Shown piece by piece: positions 36,580-45,483 of a stretch of DNA of 64,000 nucleotides. How positions within the stretch are numbered: position 1 is the first letter of the stretch; every line of letters starts with the position of its first letter. The notes below the pieces were generated by a model. That model saw only the letters and a list, made by a program, of their open reading frames with translations. It had not been told where the DNA came from and did not search any database. This DNA is from Haloarcula amylovorans. Its GTDB lineage: Archaea; Halobacteriota; Halobacteria; Halobacteriales; Haloarculaceae. A program made the position numbers and the translations under genes. The stretch spans positions 121,731 to 185,730 of the forward strand of contig NZ_SRIF01000005.1 of assembly GCF_004681185.1 (NCBI RefSeq), written 5' to 3'.

Positions 36580-36717
36580 CTATCGTCGGTCTGATTCGGG
36601 GTTGTGCTTGCGGCGATACGTACCGACCATCTTCCAGATGGTGTCGTCGATGGCCTCTCCGTTGGCCTCGTCTTCGAGCTGGCGGTACAGGTTTTCCGAG
36701 ACTTCGATGCGAGGCAT
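36580..36717 (-). CDS. Ribbon-helix-helix antitoxin-like small protein
   Basis: A 45-residue protein. The N-terminal strand and first helix MPRIEVSENLYRQLEDEA plus the second helix IDDTIWKMVGTYRR fit the ribbon-helix-helix fold of VapB-type antitoxins (DUF7557-like). A TATA box on the minus strand (TTATT, about 36741-36750) sits 28 bases before the start, giving a leaderless transcript. No toxin gene follows within range: the next gene downstream on this strand is beyond the 635-base spacer. It is either an orphan antitoxin or a small regulator. Confidence 0.55.
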   Translation of the reverse strand: MPRIEVSENLYRQLEDEANGEAIDDTIWKMVGTYRRKHNPESDRR

Positions 36718-36808
36718 CAACTGTGCATATGAACCGGGAGTTAATAAAATCTCTCTGACACGGAATCGAGTAAACCATTCGAGTCAGGCGGGTTAAACGA
36801 CGAGTGGG

Positions 36809-36991
36809 TCACTCGGCGTAGAGCCATCTCGCGCCGAAGGCGACGAACCACGCCATCCAGACGCAGAAGATCGCCAGCCACGCGGCGTACTGCACCGTCG
36901 GACTGGGCGCGAGGCGATAGGCGACGAGAAGACAGAGCGCGACGCTCACGGCCGCCAGGGCGTCGAGTCGGGTCGGCGCGGGCGGCCCCAT
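36809..36991 (-). CDS. Small two-helix membrane protein
   Basis: A 60-residue protein dominated by two hydrophobic helices (about residues 8-27 and 33-53) and ending WLYAE. Function unknown. It begins 7 bases after the aldo/keto reductase stop on the same strand, so it is probably co-transcribed. Confidence 0.5.
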   Translation of the reverse strand: MGPPAPTRLDALAAVSVALCLLVAYRLAPSPTVQYAAWLAIFCVWMAWFVAFGARWLYAE

Positions 36992-36998
36992 AGACGGC

Positions 36999-37838
36999 CT
37001 ACTGCGAGATGCCGTAGGTGTCGCTCGTCCAGTCCCGTGCGGGGTGGTCGTACACCGGCTGGTGGTGGTCGATGTCGTCGATGCGCTGTCGGTCCTCCTC
37101 GGCGAGGTCCCAGTCGAACAGTTCGAGGTTCGCTCGGACGTGGTCCGGCGAGGTGGACTTCGGGAGGGGAACGACGTCGTTCTCGACGGCCCACTTCAGA
37201 ATGACCTGCGGGACAGAGCGGTCGTACTCCTCGGCGACGGCCTGTATCGTCTCGTCCTCGAACACCTCGGTTCGGCCGAGCGGCGCGGCGGCCTCGACGA
37301 CGGTGTCCGTCTCGCGGCAGTGCTTGACGACGTCGTCCTGGGTGTTCCACGGATGGTACTCGATCTGGTTGACCGCGATGGGCACGTCGCTGACGTGCTG
37401 GGCGGCGCTGAGTTGGTACGCGCTGAAGTTCGAAACGCCGACGTTCCGGACCTTCCCCTCTGCTTTGAGGTGGGCCATTGCGTTCATGGTCTCCCGAATC
37501 GAGATCGCCGGATTTGGCCAGTGGACCAGATACAGGTCCAGGTACTCCGTATCCAGTCGGTCCAGCGACGCCTCACAGGAGGCGATGACCGACTCGTAGT
37601 CGAGGTGTTTCGGCAGGACCTTCGACGTGAGGAAGAAGTCTTCGCGCTCGTAATCTGTGAGTGCGTCGCCGATGGCGGCCTCGTTGTGGTAGCCCTCAGC
37701 GGTGTCGACGTGACCGTAGCCGGCGTCTAACCCCGCCTGTACGGAGTCGCCGACGATGTCGTCGTCGAGTTGCCACGTCCCGACGCCGACCATCGGGAGT
37801 TCGTCGCCGCTCGGCAGTGTCGTGGTGGGAATCGTCAC
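36999..37838 (-). CDS. Aldo/keto reductase
   Basis: A 279-residue NADPH-dependent oxidoreductase of the AKR superfamily. Catalytic-site segments are visible: GYGHVDTAEGYHNEAAIGDA (Asp and Tyr), FFLTSKVLP (Lys) and DLYLVHWPN (His). The C-terminal cofactor loop is VPLPKSTSPDHVRANLELFDWDL. Physiological substrate unknown. Its ATG overlaps the end of the truncated Gfo/Idh frame upstream. Confidence 0.93.
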   Translation of the reverse strand: MTIPTTTLPSGDELPMVGVGTWQLDDDIVGDSVQAGLDAGYGHVDTAEGYHNEAAIGDALTDYEREDFFLTSKVLPKHLDYESVIASCEASLDRLDTEYLDLYLVHWPNPAISIRETMNAMAHLKAEGKVRNVGVSNFSAYQLSAAQHVSDVPIAVNQIEYHPWNTQDDVVKHCRETDTVVEAAAPLGRTEVFEDETIQAVAEEYDRSVPQVILKWAVENDVVPLPKSTSPDHVRANLELFDWDLAEEDRQRIDDIDHHQPVYDHPARDWTSDTYGISQ

Positions 37839-38158
37839 ACTCGCCCGAAGTCGGCCGGGGGCAAAAACGGTTCGGCCCAGTCAGTTCGGGCCGGCCACGG
37901 CGACCGGCGCTCCCTCCTCGGCGCTCTGATACAGCGCTCGATGGCGGCCTCGGTGAGCATCGCCTCGTAGTCGCCGTAGGCCGACTCGATACCGAGTTCG
38001 TTGGTGACGGCACGGGCGCGGTCGGCATCACGAGAACCGATCGCGGCGACCTCGTGGTCGCTTCGCTGGATCGCTGGAATCACCGACTCGCGTCCGATTC
38101 TGGCCGTCGAGAGCACTCCGAAACGCGTGTCGACGTCGTCGCTTCCCACACACCTCAA
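37835..38158 (-). pseudogene. Truncated Gfo/Idh/MocA-type oxidoreductase
   Basis: The frame encodes 107 residues. Residues 12-80 are the N-terminal Rossmann part of a Gfo/Idh/MocA dehydrogenase (RFGVLSTARIGRESVIPAI, SDHEVAAIGSRDADRA, YGDYEAML). After EAAIE the sequence becomes an Arg/Pro-rich tail unrelated to the family and stops. The normal protein has about 330-350 residues, so the catalytic domain is missing, probably by a deletion joining it to the aldo/keto reductase region. Confidence 0.75.
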
Positions 38159-38179
38159 CGCATCCCTCCGGGAGCAAAA

Positions 38180-38476
38180 TCAGTACGGTTGCGTGCGGTC
38201 GGGCGACTGTCGTCGGGGCGCGCTACTGGAGAGGTCGGCCACGCACTCCCGGCAGAACTGGTAGCCCCGCTGGTTGACGGCCCCGCAGTGAGCGCAGTTG
38301 ACGGTCCCGCCCGCCTCCTCTTCCTCGTCGCTACCGACTGCTGGCCGCGTCTCCGCGTCCGCCTGCGTGGCACCGGCGGCGGCGTCGCTCTGCCGGCGGT
38401 AGGCGTACAGCATCGTCAGGACGTGTAACCCGACGAGCAGGGCGATGGCACCGTACAGCCATTCGCTCCCTATCAT
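38180..38476 (-). CDS. Membrane-anchored zinc-ribbon protein
   Basis: A 98-residue protein with one N-terminal helix (about 6-26), an acidic linker and a zinc ribbon CAHC-x10-CREC (about residues 60-78). It resembles small haloarchaeal DUF7577-type proteins. Role unknown. Confidence 0.65.
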   Translation of the reverse strand: MIGSEWLYGAIALLVGLHVLTMLYAYRRQSDAAAGATQADAETRPAVGSDEEEEAGGTVNCAHCGAVNQRGYQFCRECVADLSSSAPRRQSPDRTQPY

Positions 38477-38639
38477 ACTTGCTGATACGGCGACGTGCTA
38501 CTTGAGGGTTGTGCATGATTAGCATGGTTCGGCTGACTCGCTGATTCCAGTAGGCGTCGACGGCCGGACCGAGCGAGCGTTCAAGTAGGGAGACGCGACC
38601 ACCGACGTGCATGTGCAGAGACCGGGGGAACGAGCGCTG

Positions 38640-39074
38640 ATGGGGCGGCGGACGCTCGTCGCCGTCGTGCGTGCGGACGGCCGATTCGACTGTCGGTACG
38701 CTCACTGGGGCGTCGACGCCGACCCTATCGCGCAGTCCGAACCGCTGGGACGTGCATGGCCGGCGGCGACCGTCTGTTCGACACTCGATGCGGGGTTCGA
38801 CCAGTTGCTCGTCTGTGACGGGACGGTTCGGCGCTACTGCGTCTGTTGGCTGGACCCGACGCTCACCGACTCCGAGGATGTCGTCCTCGTCCGTGCCGAC
38901 GACCCGGCGGCGCTCCGCGAGTGGTGGGTCGAGACGAAGAGCCGTGCCTGCGAGGTGGTCGGTGACGGGATCGACGCTCGGACTGCGCGGGCGGGACTAC
39001 TCGTCGCCCTTCGTCAGCGGGCCGACGCGGTGTTCCTGCTCGACGACGCGTCCTTTTTACGGACCGACCGCTAA
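38640..39074 (+). CDS. DUF6735-like haloarchaeal protein
   Basis: A 144-residue soluble protein starting MGRRTLVAVVRADGRFDCRY followed by AHWGVDADP. This N-terminus fits a haloarchaeal family of unknown function (I believe DUF6735). The start at 38640 is chosen because the family begins here; an in-frame ATG 11 codons earlier is possible. The nucS gene follows after 9 bases and is likely co-transcribed. Confidence 0.6.
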   Translation: MGRRTLVAVVRADGRFDCRYAHWGVDADPIAQSEPLGRAWPAATVCSTLDAGFDQLLVCDGTVRRYCVCWLDPTLTDSEDVVLVRADDPAALREWWVETKSRACEVVGDGIDARTARAGLLVALRQRADAVFLLDDASFLRTDR

Positions 39075-39083
39075 CCGCAAGCC

Positions 39084-39812
39084 GTGACTGCCGAGAGCGC
39101 CGTCGAGACGCTGAGCCACCCCGCCCCCGACACCGCGCGCGACCTCGTCGAGCGCGCGATAGAGCGAGGTGCGATGGTGACGCTGTTCGGCCCTTGCACC
39201 GTCGAGTACCAGGGCCGTGCGGCCAGTTCGCTCGGTCTCGGCGACCGCCACGTGACGCTGAAGCCCGACGGGACCGCGCTGGTCCACACCGACGAGGGAC
39301 AGCAACCCGTGAACTGGCAACCGCCGGGGTGTGACCACTCCGTCACCGTCGCCGATGAGTCGCTGGTGATTCTCTCGGAGCGGACCACTCCCGACGAGGA
39401 ACTCGAAATCGCGTTCGAGACGGTGGCCCACGCCGCGGCCTTCGACGTAAGCGACCCCGAGGAACTGGCGGTTACCGGGACTGAGGCCGACCTGAAAGAC
39501 CGGATACTGGAGACGCCGGACCTCGTCGAATCGGGCTTTACGCCGCTGGCGACCGAGCGCGAGACGCCCGCGGGCGCGGTCGACATCTACGGCGAAGATG
39601 CCGCCGGGCGAACTGTCGTCGTCGAACTGAAGCGCCGACGGGTCGGTCCGGACGCCGTCGGCCAACTGAACCGGTACGTCGACGCGCTCAGACGGGATTT
39701 ACACGCCGAGACGGAGGTTCGTGGCATCCTCGTCGCGCCGTCGGTGACCGACCGCGCACGGCAGTTACTTGCCGAGAAGGGACTGGAGTTCGTCTCGCTC
39801 GCGCCGCCGTGA
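39084..39812 (+). CDS. nucS: Endonuclease NucS (EndoMS)
   Basis: A 242-residue mismatch/branched-DNA endonuclease, starting at GTG. The N-terminal beta domain is followed by a RecB-like nuclease domain with catalytic AGAVDIYGED and VVVELKRRRVGPDAVGQLNRY (Asp and ExK). In archaea and actinobacteria NucS cleaves mismatched DNA independently of MutS/MutL. Here it lies 380 bases from a convergent mutS gene. The frame ends with the usual VRGILVAPSVTDRARQLL...GLEFVSL. Confidence 0.93.
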   Translation: MTAESAVETLSHPAPDTARDLVERAIERGAMVTLFGPCTVEYQGRAASSLGLGDRHVTLKPDGTALVHTDEGQQPVNWQPPGCDHSVTVADESLVILSERTTPDEELEIAFETVAHAAAFDVSDPEELAVTGTEADLKDRILETPDLVESGFTPLATERETPAGAVDIYGEDAAGRTVVVELKRRRVGPDAVGQLNRYVDALRRDLHAETEVRGILVAPSVTDRARQLLAEKGLEFVSLAPP

Positions 39813-39853
39813 CCGTTCGCTAAATCGCCGTGAGACTATTCGATACCGGGAAT

Positions 39854-40129
39854 TCAGTAGACATCGATGTCGCCGGCCGCGGTGACGACCACGTCGTGAC
39901 CGTGATAGCTGAACGCGACGTGTGCGACCGTCCCGCTCTCGACGAGCGCGGCGAGCGCGTCGGGGTCGACGGCCGTGTTGAGGGGTGGGAGCGACTCGAT
40001 CGGGTCTTCGCTGACGTTCGAAACCGCCTGGACGACGGCCGGGGCGACTGCCTCCGGATCCTGGAAACTGGTCGAGACCAGCGGGGCCGTAGACGGGGTA
40101 TGGGCTGACGTTCGCATAGTGGCTGTCAT
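39854..40129 (-). CDS. HalOD1 output-domain protein
   Basis: A 91-residue protein of the small haloarchaeal HalOD1 family. The domain is seen as DPIESLPPLNTAVDPDALAALV followed by a HVAFSYHGHDVVV strand pair. HalOD1 is often the output module of haloarchaeal response regulators; here it is alone. A 7-bp perfect inverted repeat (40147-40163) lies just upstream. Confidence 0.8.
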   Translation of the reverse strand: MTATMRTSAHTPSTAPLVSTSFQDPEAVAPAVVQAVSNVSEDPIESLPPLNTAVDPDALAALVESGTVAHVAFSYHGHDVVVTAAGDIDVY

Positions 40130-40146
40130 ATCTCTAGGATAAAAAT

Positions 40147-40163
40147 ACCTGTACCTTACAGGT
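40147..40163. promoter_or_regulatory. Inverted repeat ACCTGTA-n3-TACAGGT
   Basis: A perfect 7-bp palindrome with a 3-nt spacer, 18 bases before the HalOD1 start on the minus strand. On that strand a TATA-like ACTATACTTTAC lies just upstream of it. The position suits an operator that controls the HalOD1 gene. Confidence 0.5.
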
Positions 40164-40194
40164 TAGTAAAGTATAGTATTCAACTGATTGCCAG

Positions 40195-42999
40195 CTAGTC
40201 CCCATCTGGACCGTCTCGCTCGACCCGGTCTTTGAGAGTCGCGAGCGTGTTCAGCGCCTCTAGTGGTGTCATCGTCGCGACGTCGGTCTCTCTGAGTGTG
40301 CGTACCAGCGTCTCGGGGTCGTCGGTCACCCTCTCCGGGGCGACCATGTCGGCCGCCGAATCGTGGCCGTTCGTCCGCAGCGTCGTCCCGGCCTCGCCGG
40401 CGGAACGGCCGCTGTCGCCGCTGTCCCCGCAATCGTTGCCGCCACTCCCGCTGTTTCCCCTGGCCGAGGCTCCGTCCCGCCGGTCGTCGGCGAGCAGTTC
40501 CCGAGAGCGGGCGACGACGTCGTCGGGGACGCCCGCCATATCGGCCACTTCGACGCCGTAGGATGCCGCGGCCGCGCCGGGCGCGAGTTCGTGGTCGAAG
40601 ACGACGTTCCCCTCCTCACGGCTCGTCCGGAAGTGGCGGTTGGCGACGCCGGCCAGTTCCCCAGCGGCCGCCGTCAGATCGTGGTGATGCGTCGCAAACA
40701 GCGTGTACGCGCCCACCTCGTCGTGGAGGAACTCGGTGACGGCGCGAGCGATGGCCAACCCGTCCGCCGTCGAGGTGCCCCGTCCCACCTCGTCCAACAG
40801 GACTAGCGAATCGGCCGTCGCCTCCGAGAGGATGGTCGCCAGCTCGGTCATCTCGATCATGAACGTCGAGCGCCCGCCGGCGATGTCGTCGCTGGCTCCG
40901 ACGCGAGTGAACACCCGGTCTAGTATCGGGAGGTCGGCCGACGCCGCGGGGACGAAACTACCGGCCTGGGCCAGCAGGCAGACGAGCGCTACCTGCCGCA
41001 TGTAGGTGGATTTCCCGCTCATGTTCGGCCCGGTGACGACGGCGAAGAAGGGGTCCCGTTCGGTGTCGGTCTCTCGGTTCTCGTCGTCTACCCCGACCGG
41101 GCCGCTGCCGAGGTGCGTGTCGTTGGGGACGAACGCGTCTTCGGTGCGCTCGACGACGGGGTGTCTCCCGGCCCCGATCTCGATGCCGTCGCCGCCGACG
41201 GTCGGTCGGCAGTAGTCGTGGCCGCCGGCCACCTCGGCGAAGGAGACGAGGACGTCTAGTCGCGCGAGTCGGTCCGCGAGTGCCTGCACCCGTTCGGCCT
41301 CGTCGGCGACGGCATCCCGCACTGAGCAAAAGAGGTCGTACTCCAAGTCGTCGGCTTCGCTCTCGGCACGGAGAATCGTCTCTTCTCGCTCCTTGAGCTC
41401 GGGCGTGTAGAACCGTTCGGAGTTCTTCAGCGTCTGGCGGCGCTGGTAGTCCTCGGGCACCGAGTCGAGGTTGGCATTGGTCACCTCGATGTAGTAGCCG
41501 TGGACCGAGTTGTGGCCGACCTTCAGCGAGTCGATGCCAGTTCGCTCGCGCTCGTCGGCCTCTAGGTCGTCTATCCACTGCTTGCCCGAGCGCTCGGTCG
41601 AGCGCAGGTCGTCCAGTTCGTCGTCGTACCCCTCGCGGACGACGCCGCCCTCCGTGATCTCCTGTGGCGGGTCCGGTCGAATGGCGGCCTCTATCTCCTC
41701 GCGCGTCTCGGTCAACGGGTCGATTGTCGCGTGTAAGTCCGAGAGCAGGCGAGCGTCGGCCTCGGACAACGCTTCGCGCACGTCGGGCACCACCGACAGC
41801 GTCGCCGCGAGCGAGCGCAGGTCGCGCGCGTTCGCGCGGCCGCGAGAGACGCGCGAGATGAGCCGTTCGAGGTCGTACACGTCGGTCAACAGGTCGTGCA
41901 GCCGCTCGCGGGTCGCGGGGTCCCGCGACAGTTCCGCGACGGCCTCGTGACGTGCATCGATGCGGTCCTCGTCGAGCAGCGGTCGGCGGAGCCAGTCGGT
42001 CAACTTCCGGCGGCCGAGCGCGCAGGCCGTCTCGTCCAGCGTATCGACGAGCGTCAGGTTCGCGTGCCCCTGAACTGAGCGCCGTTCGAACAGTTCGAGG
42101 CTCTCGACGGCCACCGCGTCCAGCAGCATGTACTCGCGGGGGTCGTAGCGCGTGAGGTGGTTGAGGTAGTCGAGGGTCCCTTCGGGGTCCACGTCGGGAT
42201 CTACGGGTTCGCCGTCGGGGCCGACCGCGCCCGCACTGCCGCGAGTGTACTCGGCGTAGGCCAACAGCGCGCCACAGGCCCGTCGCTCGGCGTCGCCGGC
42301 CAACAACCGCTCGGGTGACCCGAAGTAACGCTCGATGCGCTCCTCGGCCCGCTCACGCTCGAAGGCGTCGGCGTCGTACTCGGTCACGAGACACGCCGGA
42401 CCGAACACCGCGTCCGCGTCGACGTCCACGTCGGGGCCGACGATAGCCTCGGCGGGGCCGAACCGACTCAGTTCGTCGGCGACGGCCGTCTCACTGCCGA
42501 CGCTCGTCGCGTAGCAGTCGCCCGTCGAGATGTCGACCAGCGCGAGGCCGTAGTCGCCCTCGCCCTCGGTCAGCGCCGCGACGTAGTTGTTGTCCGCGCC
42601 GCCGAGCAGTTCGGCTTCGGTGAGGGTGCCGGGCGTGACGATGCGGGTGACCGCCCGCTCGACCACGCCGCTGACCTCGTCGGGGTCCTCGACCTGGTCG
42701 GCGACGGCGACCCGGTAGCCCGCGTCCAGCAGCGTCTCGATGTACGACTCGGCGTTGTCGATTGGAATGCCCGCCATCGGGTACTCCCCGGTGGAGTCCT
42801 CCCGTTGAGTCAGCGTAATCTCACAGAGACGGGCCACCCGCTCGGCGGCCTCGCAGAAGGCCTCGTAGAAGTCGCCCACCTGAAAGAGGACGAGTGCCTC
42901 GTCGTAGCGCTCGCAGAGCTCGAAGTACTGTGCCATCATCGGCGTCAGGTCGTCCTCTAGCTCGGCCATCTTCGCTGGCGGGCCAAGCGCAGCGTCCAT
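40195..42999 (-). CDS. mutS: DNA mismatch-recognition protein MutS (MutS1 type, paralogue 1)
   Basis: A 934-residue protein starting [14 protein letters not shown]; a longer in-frame start is possible. The N-terminal mismatch-binding motif is GDFYEAF (Phe44-Tyr45-Glu46). The lever/clamp region contains [14 protein letters not shown], and Walker A is [13 protein letters not shown] near residue 655, with Walker [18 protein letters not shown] low-complexity Gly/Ser/Asp insert lies near residue 850. The end [16 protein letters not shown] matches the MutS1 C-terminal dimerisation segment. No mutL lies in the window. A second MutS1-type gene is 20 kb away. Confidence 0.95.
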   Translation of the reverse strand: MDAALGPPAKMAELEDDLTPMMAQYFELCERYDEALVLFQVGDFYEAFCEAAERVARLCEITLTQREDSTGEYPMAGIPIDNAESYIETLLDAGYRVAVADQVEDPDEVSGVVERAVTRIVTPGTLTEAELLGGADNNYVAALTEGEGDYGLALVDISTGDCYATSVGSETAVADELSRFGPAEAIVGPDVDVDADAVFGPACLVTEYDADAFERERAEERIERYFGSPERLLAGDAERRACGALLAYAEYTRGSAGAVGPDGEPVDPDVDPEGTLDYLNHLTRYDPREYMLLDAVAVESLELFERRSVQGHANLTLVDTLDETACALGRRKLTDWLRRPLLDEDRIDARHEAVAELSRDPATRERLHDLLTDVYDLERLISRVSRGRANARDLRSLAATLSVVPDVREALSEADARLLSDLHATIDPLTETREEIEAAIRPDPPQEITEGGVVREGYDDELDDLRSTERSGKQWIDDLEADERERTGIDSLKVGHNSVHGYYIEVTNANLDSVPEDYQRRQTLKNSERFYTPELKEREETILRAESEADDLEYDLFCSVRDAVADEAERVQALADRLARLDVLVSFAEVAGGHDYCRPTVGGDGIEIGAGRHPVVERTEDAFVPNDTHLGSGPVGVDDENRETDTERDPFFAVVTGPNMSGKSTYMRQVALVCLLAQAGSFVPAASADLPILDRVFTRVGASDDIAGGRSTFMIEMTELATILSEATADSLVLLDEVGRGTSTADGLAIARAVTEFLHDEVGAYTLFATHHHDLTAAAGELAGVANRHFRTSREEGNVVFDHELAPGAAAASYGVEVADMAGVPDDVVARSRELLADDRRDGASARGNSGSGGNDCGDSGDSGRSAGEAGTTLRTNGHDSAADMVAPERVTDDPETLVRTLRETDVATMTPLEALNTLATLKDRVERDGPDGD

Positions 43000-43062
43000 G
43001 GCTGGTCTGGCGGTGCCGGCGCAGAAATACTCCACGGTCGGGCGGCTCTCGGGCGGGGTCGC

Positions 43063-44262
43063 TCAGTCTTCGTTGCCGGACGCACCAGGCACGTCGGATC
43101 CGTTCTGCTCCTCGGCGAGCAGGTGTTTGTCGGCGGCTTTTGATTCCGTTCCGGTTCTATCCTGCCCTTTCGTCGGCTCCGCCGGTCGGTCGTAACGGTA
43201 CCACTGTCCGTCGCCGAGGACGAGACAGGCCCCGCGTCGGCGGTCCTCGATGACGCGTTCGTCGGTGTCGATAGCCACGTCGACCAGCCCCGACAGCGAG
43301 TCGACGGTGACGACCGGCGGCCCCTCTGCCTCGCTGGGCACGCGTCCGGTCGTTATCCAGTCGTCGAACTCCTCGCGGGTCGAGCGATACGCGAGCCACC
43401 GGCGCTCGGCGTCCGTGACGGTTAGCCGACCGGAGCGGCGCGCGGCCACGAGACCGAGCGCGCCGACACCGCCGAGGAGCAACAGGAGCGGGCCACCAGC
43501 GGTTCGGAGCGGGCCGTACTCGACAGGGACCGTCGTCTCCTCGGTCTGTCCGCCGGAATCGGTCAGCGGTCCCGAGTCGCTGACGCGATAGACGCCCTCC
43601 CCGGGGTCGATAGACAGTCGAGACGCGTCGCTCGCTTTGACGGGGCGGCCGTTGCGCATTCCCGAGCGCTCGACCTCGGCGACGACGGCGACTTCGGTTC
43701 GTCCGGGCGTTCCGCCCAACTCGCTGTCGATGCGGTCGGCCTCCGCGGCCGCCGCAGAGGCGTTGAGAGAGAACGGCACGACCGCTCGCTCACCGGGTTC
43801 GAGCGACGACGTGCTGACTTCGTTTAGCGGGCGTTCGACGCGCCAGTAGACTGTCTCGTTGCCCCCGCCGGTCTCCTCGACGGAGCGCATGACGAGCGTC
43901 ACCGTCGTATCGACAGTGAGATTCCCGCCGTCGCTGGCGGCGTACGTGTAGACGAATGAACCGTTCAGGCGAGGTGTGAGTCGCTGGAAGTACACCGAGC
44001 GGTTTCGGAGGACGGTGCCGGCTGCGAACGCTTCGGTGTCGTTGACCACGGTCGCGCTGTGCATGAACTCGCCGCTCGACTGCCACGACGCCACCTGTCG
44101 CGGCTCTGTCTGAGTCCCGCCGTCGAGATAGGTCGTGTACGTGACCACGCCGCCGAGGACGCCGATCAGGACGAGCGCGCCGAGTACGAGCGCGTAGTTG
44201 TCGACCAGCAGTACCCGAAGGCGACGGCCCCGTGTGTCCGGTTCGCTCGTTCTGTCGTTCAT
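43063..44262 (-). CDS. DUF5305-type membrane protein
   Basis: A 399-residue protein with an N-terminal membrane anchor (about residues 24-46). An extracellular beta-rich domain (about 50-255; RQVASWQSSGEFMHSATVVN, FVYTYAASDGG) is followed by a second membrane helix (about 258-278) and a cytoplasmic tail of about 120 residues. I assign it to the DUF5305 family, which in haloarchaea neighbours signal peptidases and DUF1102 proteins. It ends the minus-strand run and begins 16 bases after the signal peptidase stop. Confidence 0.7.
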   Translation of the reverse strand: MNDRTSEPDTRGRRLRVLLVDNYALVLGALVLIGVLGGVVTYTTYLDGGTQTEPRQVASWQSSGEFMHSATVVNDTEAFAAGTVLRNRSVYFQRLTPRLNGSFVYTYAASDGGNLTVDTTVTLVMRSVEETGGGNETVYWRVERPLNEVSTSSLEPGERAVVPFSLNASAAAAEADRIDSELGGTPGRTEVAVVAEVERSGMRNGRPVKASDASRLSIDPGEGVYRVSDSGPLTDSGGQTEETTVPVEYGPLRTAGGPLLLLLGGVGALGLVAARRSGRLTVTDAERRWLAYRSTREEFDDWITTGRVPSEAEGPPVVTVDSLSGLVDVAIDTDERVIEDRRRGACLVLGDGQWYRYDRPAEPTKGQDRTGTESKAADKHLLAEEQNGSDVPGASGNED

Positions 44263-44278
44263 GGTATCCTGAGTAGTT

Positions 44279-45424
44279 CTATCTGAGCCGAGAGAGCAGT
44301 CGGTCGAATCGGGAGGGACTGTTTCGGGAGCGAGTCCGGACGCGGCCGGTCCCAGCGAGCGCCGCCCCGAGGAGGTAGAATGACCCGCCTAGCATGCTGT
44401 CGATGGCGACGATGGGAAGCCACGGATGCACCTCGTAGAGCGCCCGAATCGTCGACTGTGGAAGGACCAGCAGGTAGCGGTGTTCGACGAGGAACTGTCG
44501 GTAGTACCCCGTCTCCGGCGGCGCGGTGAGGACGAGCGTCGCGTTGACCGTCGCGCGGCCCGGAATCCGCGTCTCTCGTGGCTGGACGTCGACGCCGTCG
44601 GTGACCGGTTCGAAGTACGCGACCACGGGGATGAACCCGCCGTTTTGGAGGAGATACGGCACCGATTCGCTGGTTCCCGTCTCGATGACGCGGCTTCCGG
44701 GCGCGTCGCTTTCGGCGCTGACGACTCCGAATTCGGTACTTCCTGCCGGGGCCACCATCGCGGCCGTCGCGGCCAGCACCACTGCCGCCGCGAAGACGGC
44801 GAGGACGAGGCGGACGTTCGTCCCGGTCTCTCGCGACCGGGACCGCTGGCGCTTCCGGTCACTCCCCGCTATCACGTCCGCGACGTATGCCGTGAACGAG
44901 AGCGCCACGAGCAGATAGGCGATGCCCTGTGTGCCGAGCAGCGAGCGACTGCCCGTGAGCAGCGTGAGGCGCTGTTGTAGCCACGCGATGCTGTCCTGTG
45001 TCCCGGTGACGAGCGTACCGACGCCGGGAATCGCCAGGACTGCTCCGCCGGGTTGCCAGGCGACGGCGACAATCTGAGCGTCGGTCACTGGCGGTTCGTC
45101 GCCGTCCTGGTCGGTAAACGGGTTGTTGTCGCCTCTGGTTACGTAGCCGCGGTCGTTCTCACCGACGACCCGGTGGGTCGTCAACCCCCCGCCGTGTAGC
45201 TCTTCGGCCCGAAACGTGACGACGTCTCCCTCCTCGACTGGGCCTGCGATGGCCGCCGGAACCGCCACGAACCCGTCGCCAGGGTCGAGCGTCGGTTGCA
45301 TACTCCCCGTCGTGACGTAGCCCAACAGCACGGGTTGGCCGAGCAGTTGCCCGGCAACCATCGCGACGAGGAACAGCGCCATCGCTCCCTCTAGCCCCAG
45401 CTCTACCCCCCTCCGCAGTGTCAT
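44279..45424 (-). CDS. Signal peptidase I (ER/SipW type) with C-terminal ectodomain
   Basis: A 381-residue protein. The first 160 residues are an S26B signal peptidase: an N-terminal helix, catalytic Ser in TTGSMQPTLDPGDGF (about 38-52), catalytic His in GLTTHRVVGEND (about 82-93) and the Asp box RGDNNPFTDQDGD. Ser/His instead of Ser/Lys is the ER and SipW class. Unusually, it continues with further membrane helices (near 165-185 and 205-228) around a beta-rich ectodomain (about 230-330). Location among DUF1102 proteins suggests these are its substrates. Confidence 0.88.
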   Translation of the reverse strand: MTLRRGVELGLEGAMALFLVAMVAGQLLGQPVLLGYVTTGSMQPTLDPGDGFVAVPAAIAGPVEEGDVVTFRAEELHGGGLTTHRVVGENDRGYVTRGDNNPFTDQDGDEPPVTDAQIVAVAWQPGGAVLAIPGVGTLVTGTQDSIAWLQQRLTLLTGSRSLLGTQGIAYLLVALSFTAYVADVIAGSDRKRQRSRSRETGTNVRLVLAVFAAAVVLAATAAMVAPAGSTEFGVVSAESDAPGSRVIETGTSESVPYLLQNGGFIPVVAYFEPVTDGVDVQPRETRIPGRATVNATLVLTAPPETGYYRQFLVEHRYLLVLPQSTIRALYEVHPWLPIVAIDSMLGGSFYLLGAALAGTGRVRTRSRNSPSRFDRLLSRLR

Positions 45425-45483
45425 CGGTTTCTGTATGATACGCCATCATAAAATAGTTGGTGAAGTAACAGTACCTACTCGAA

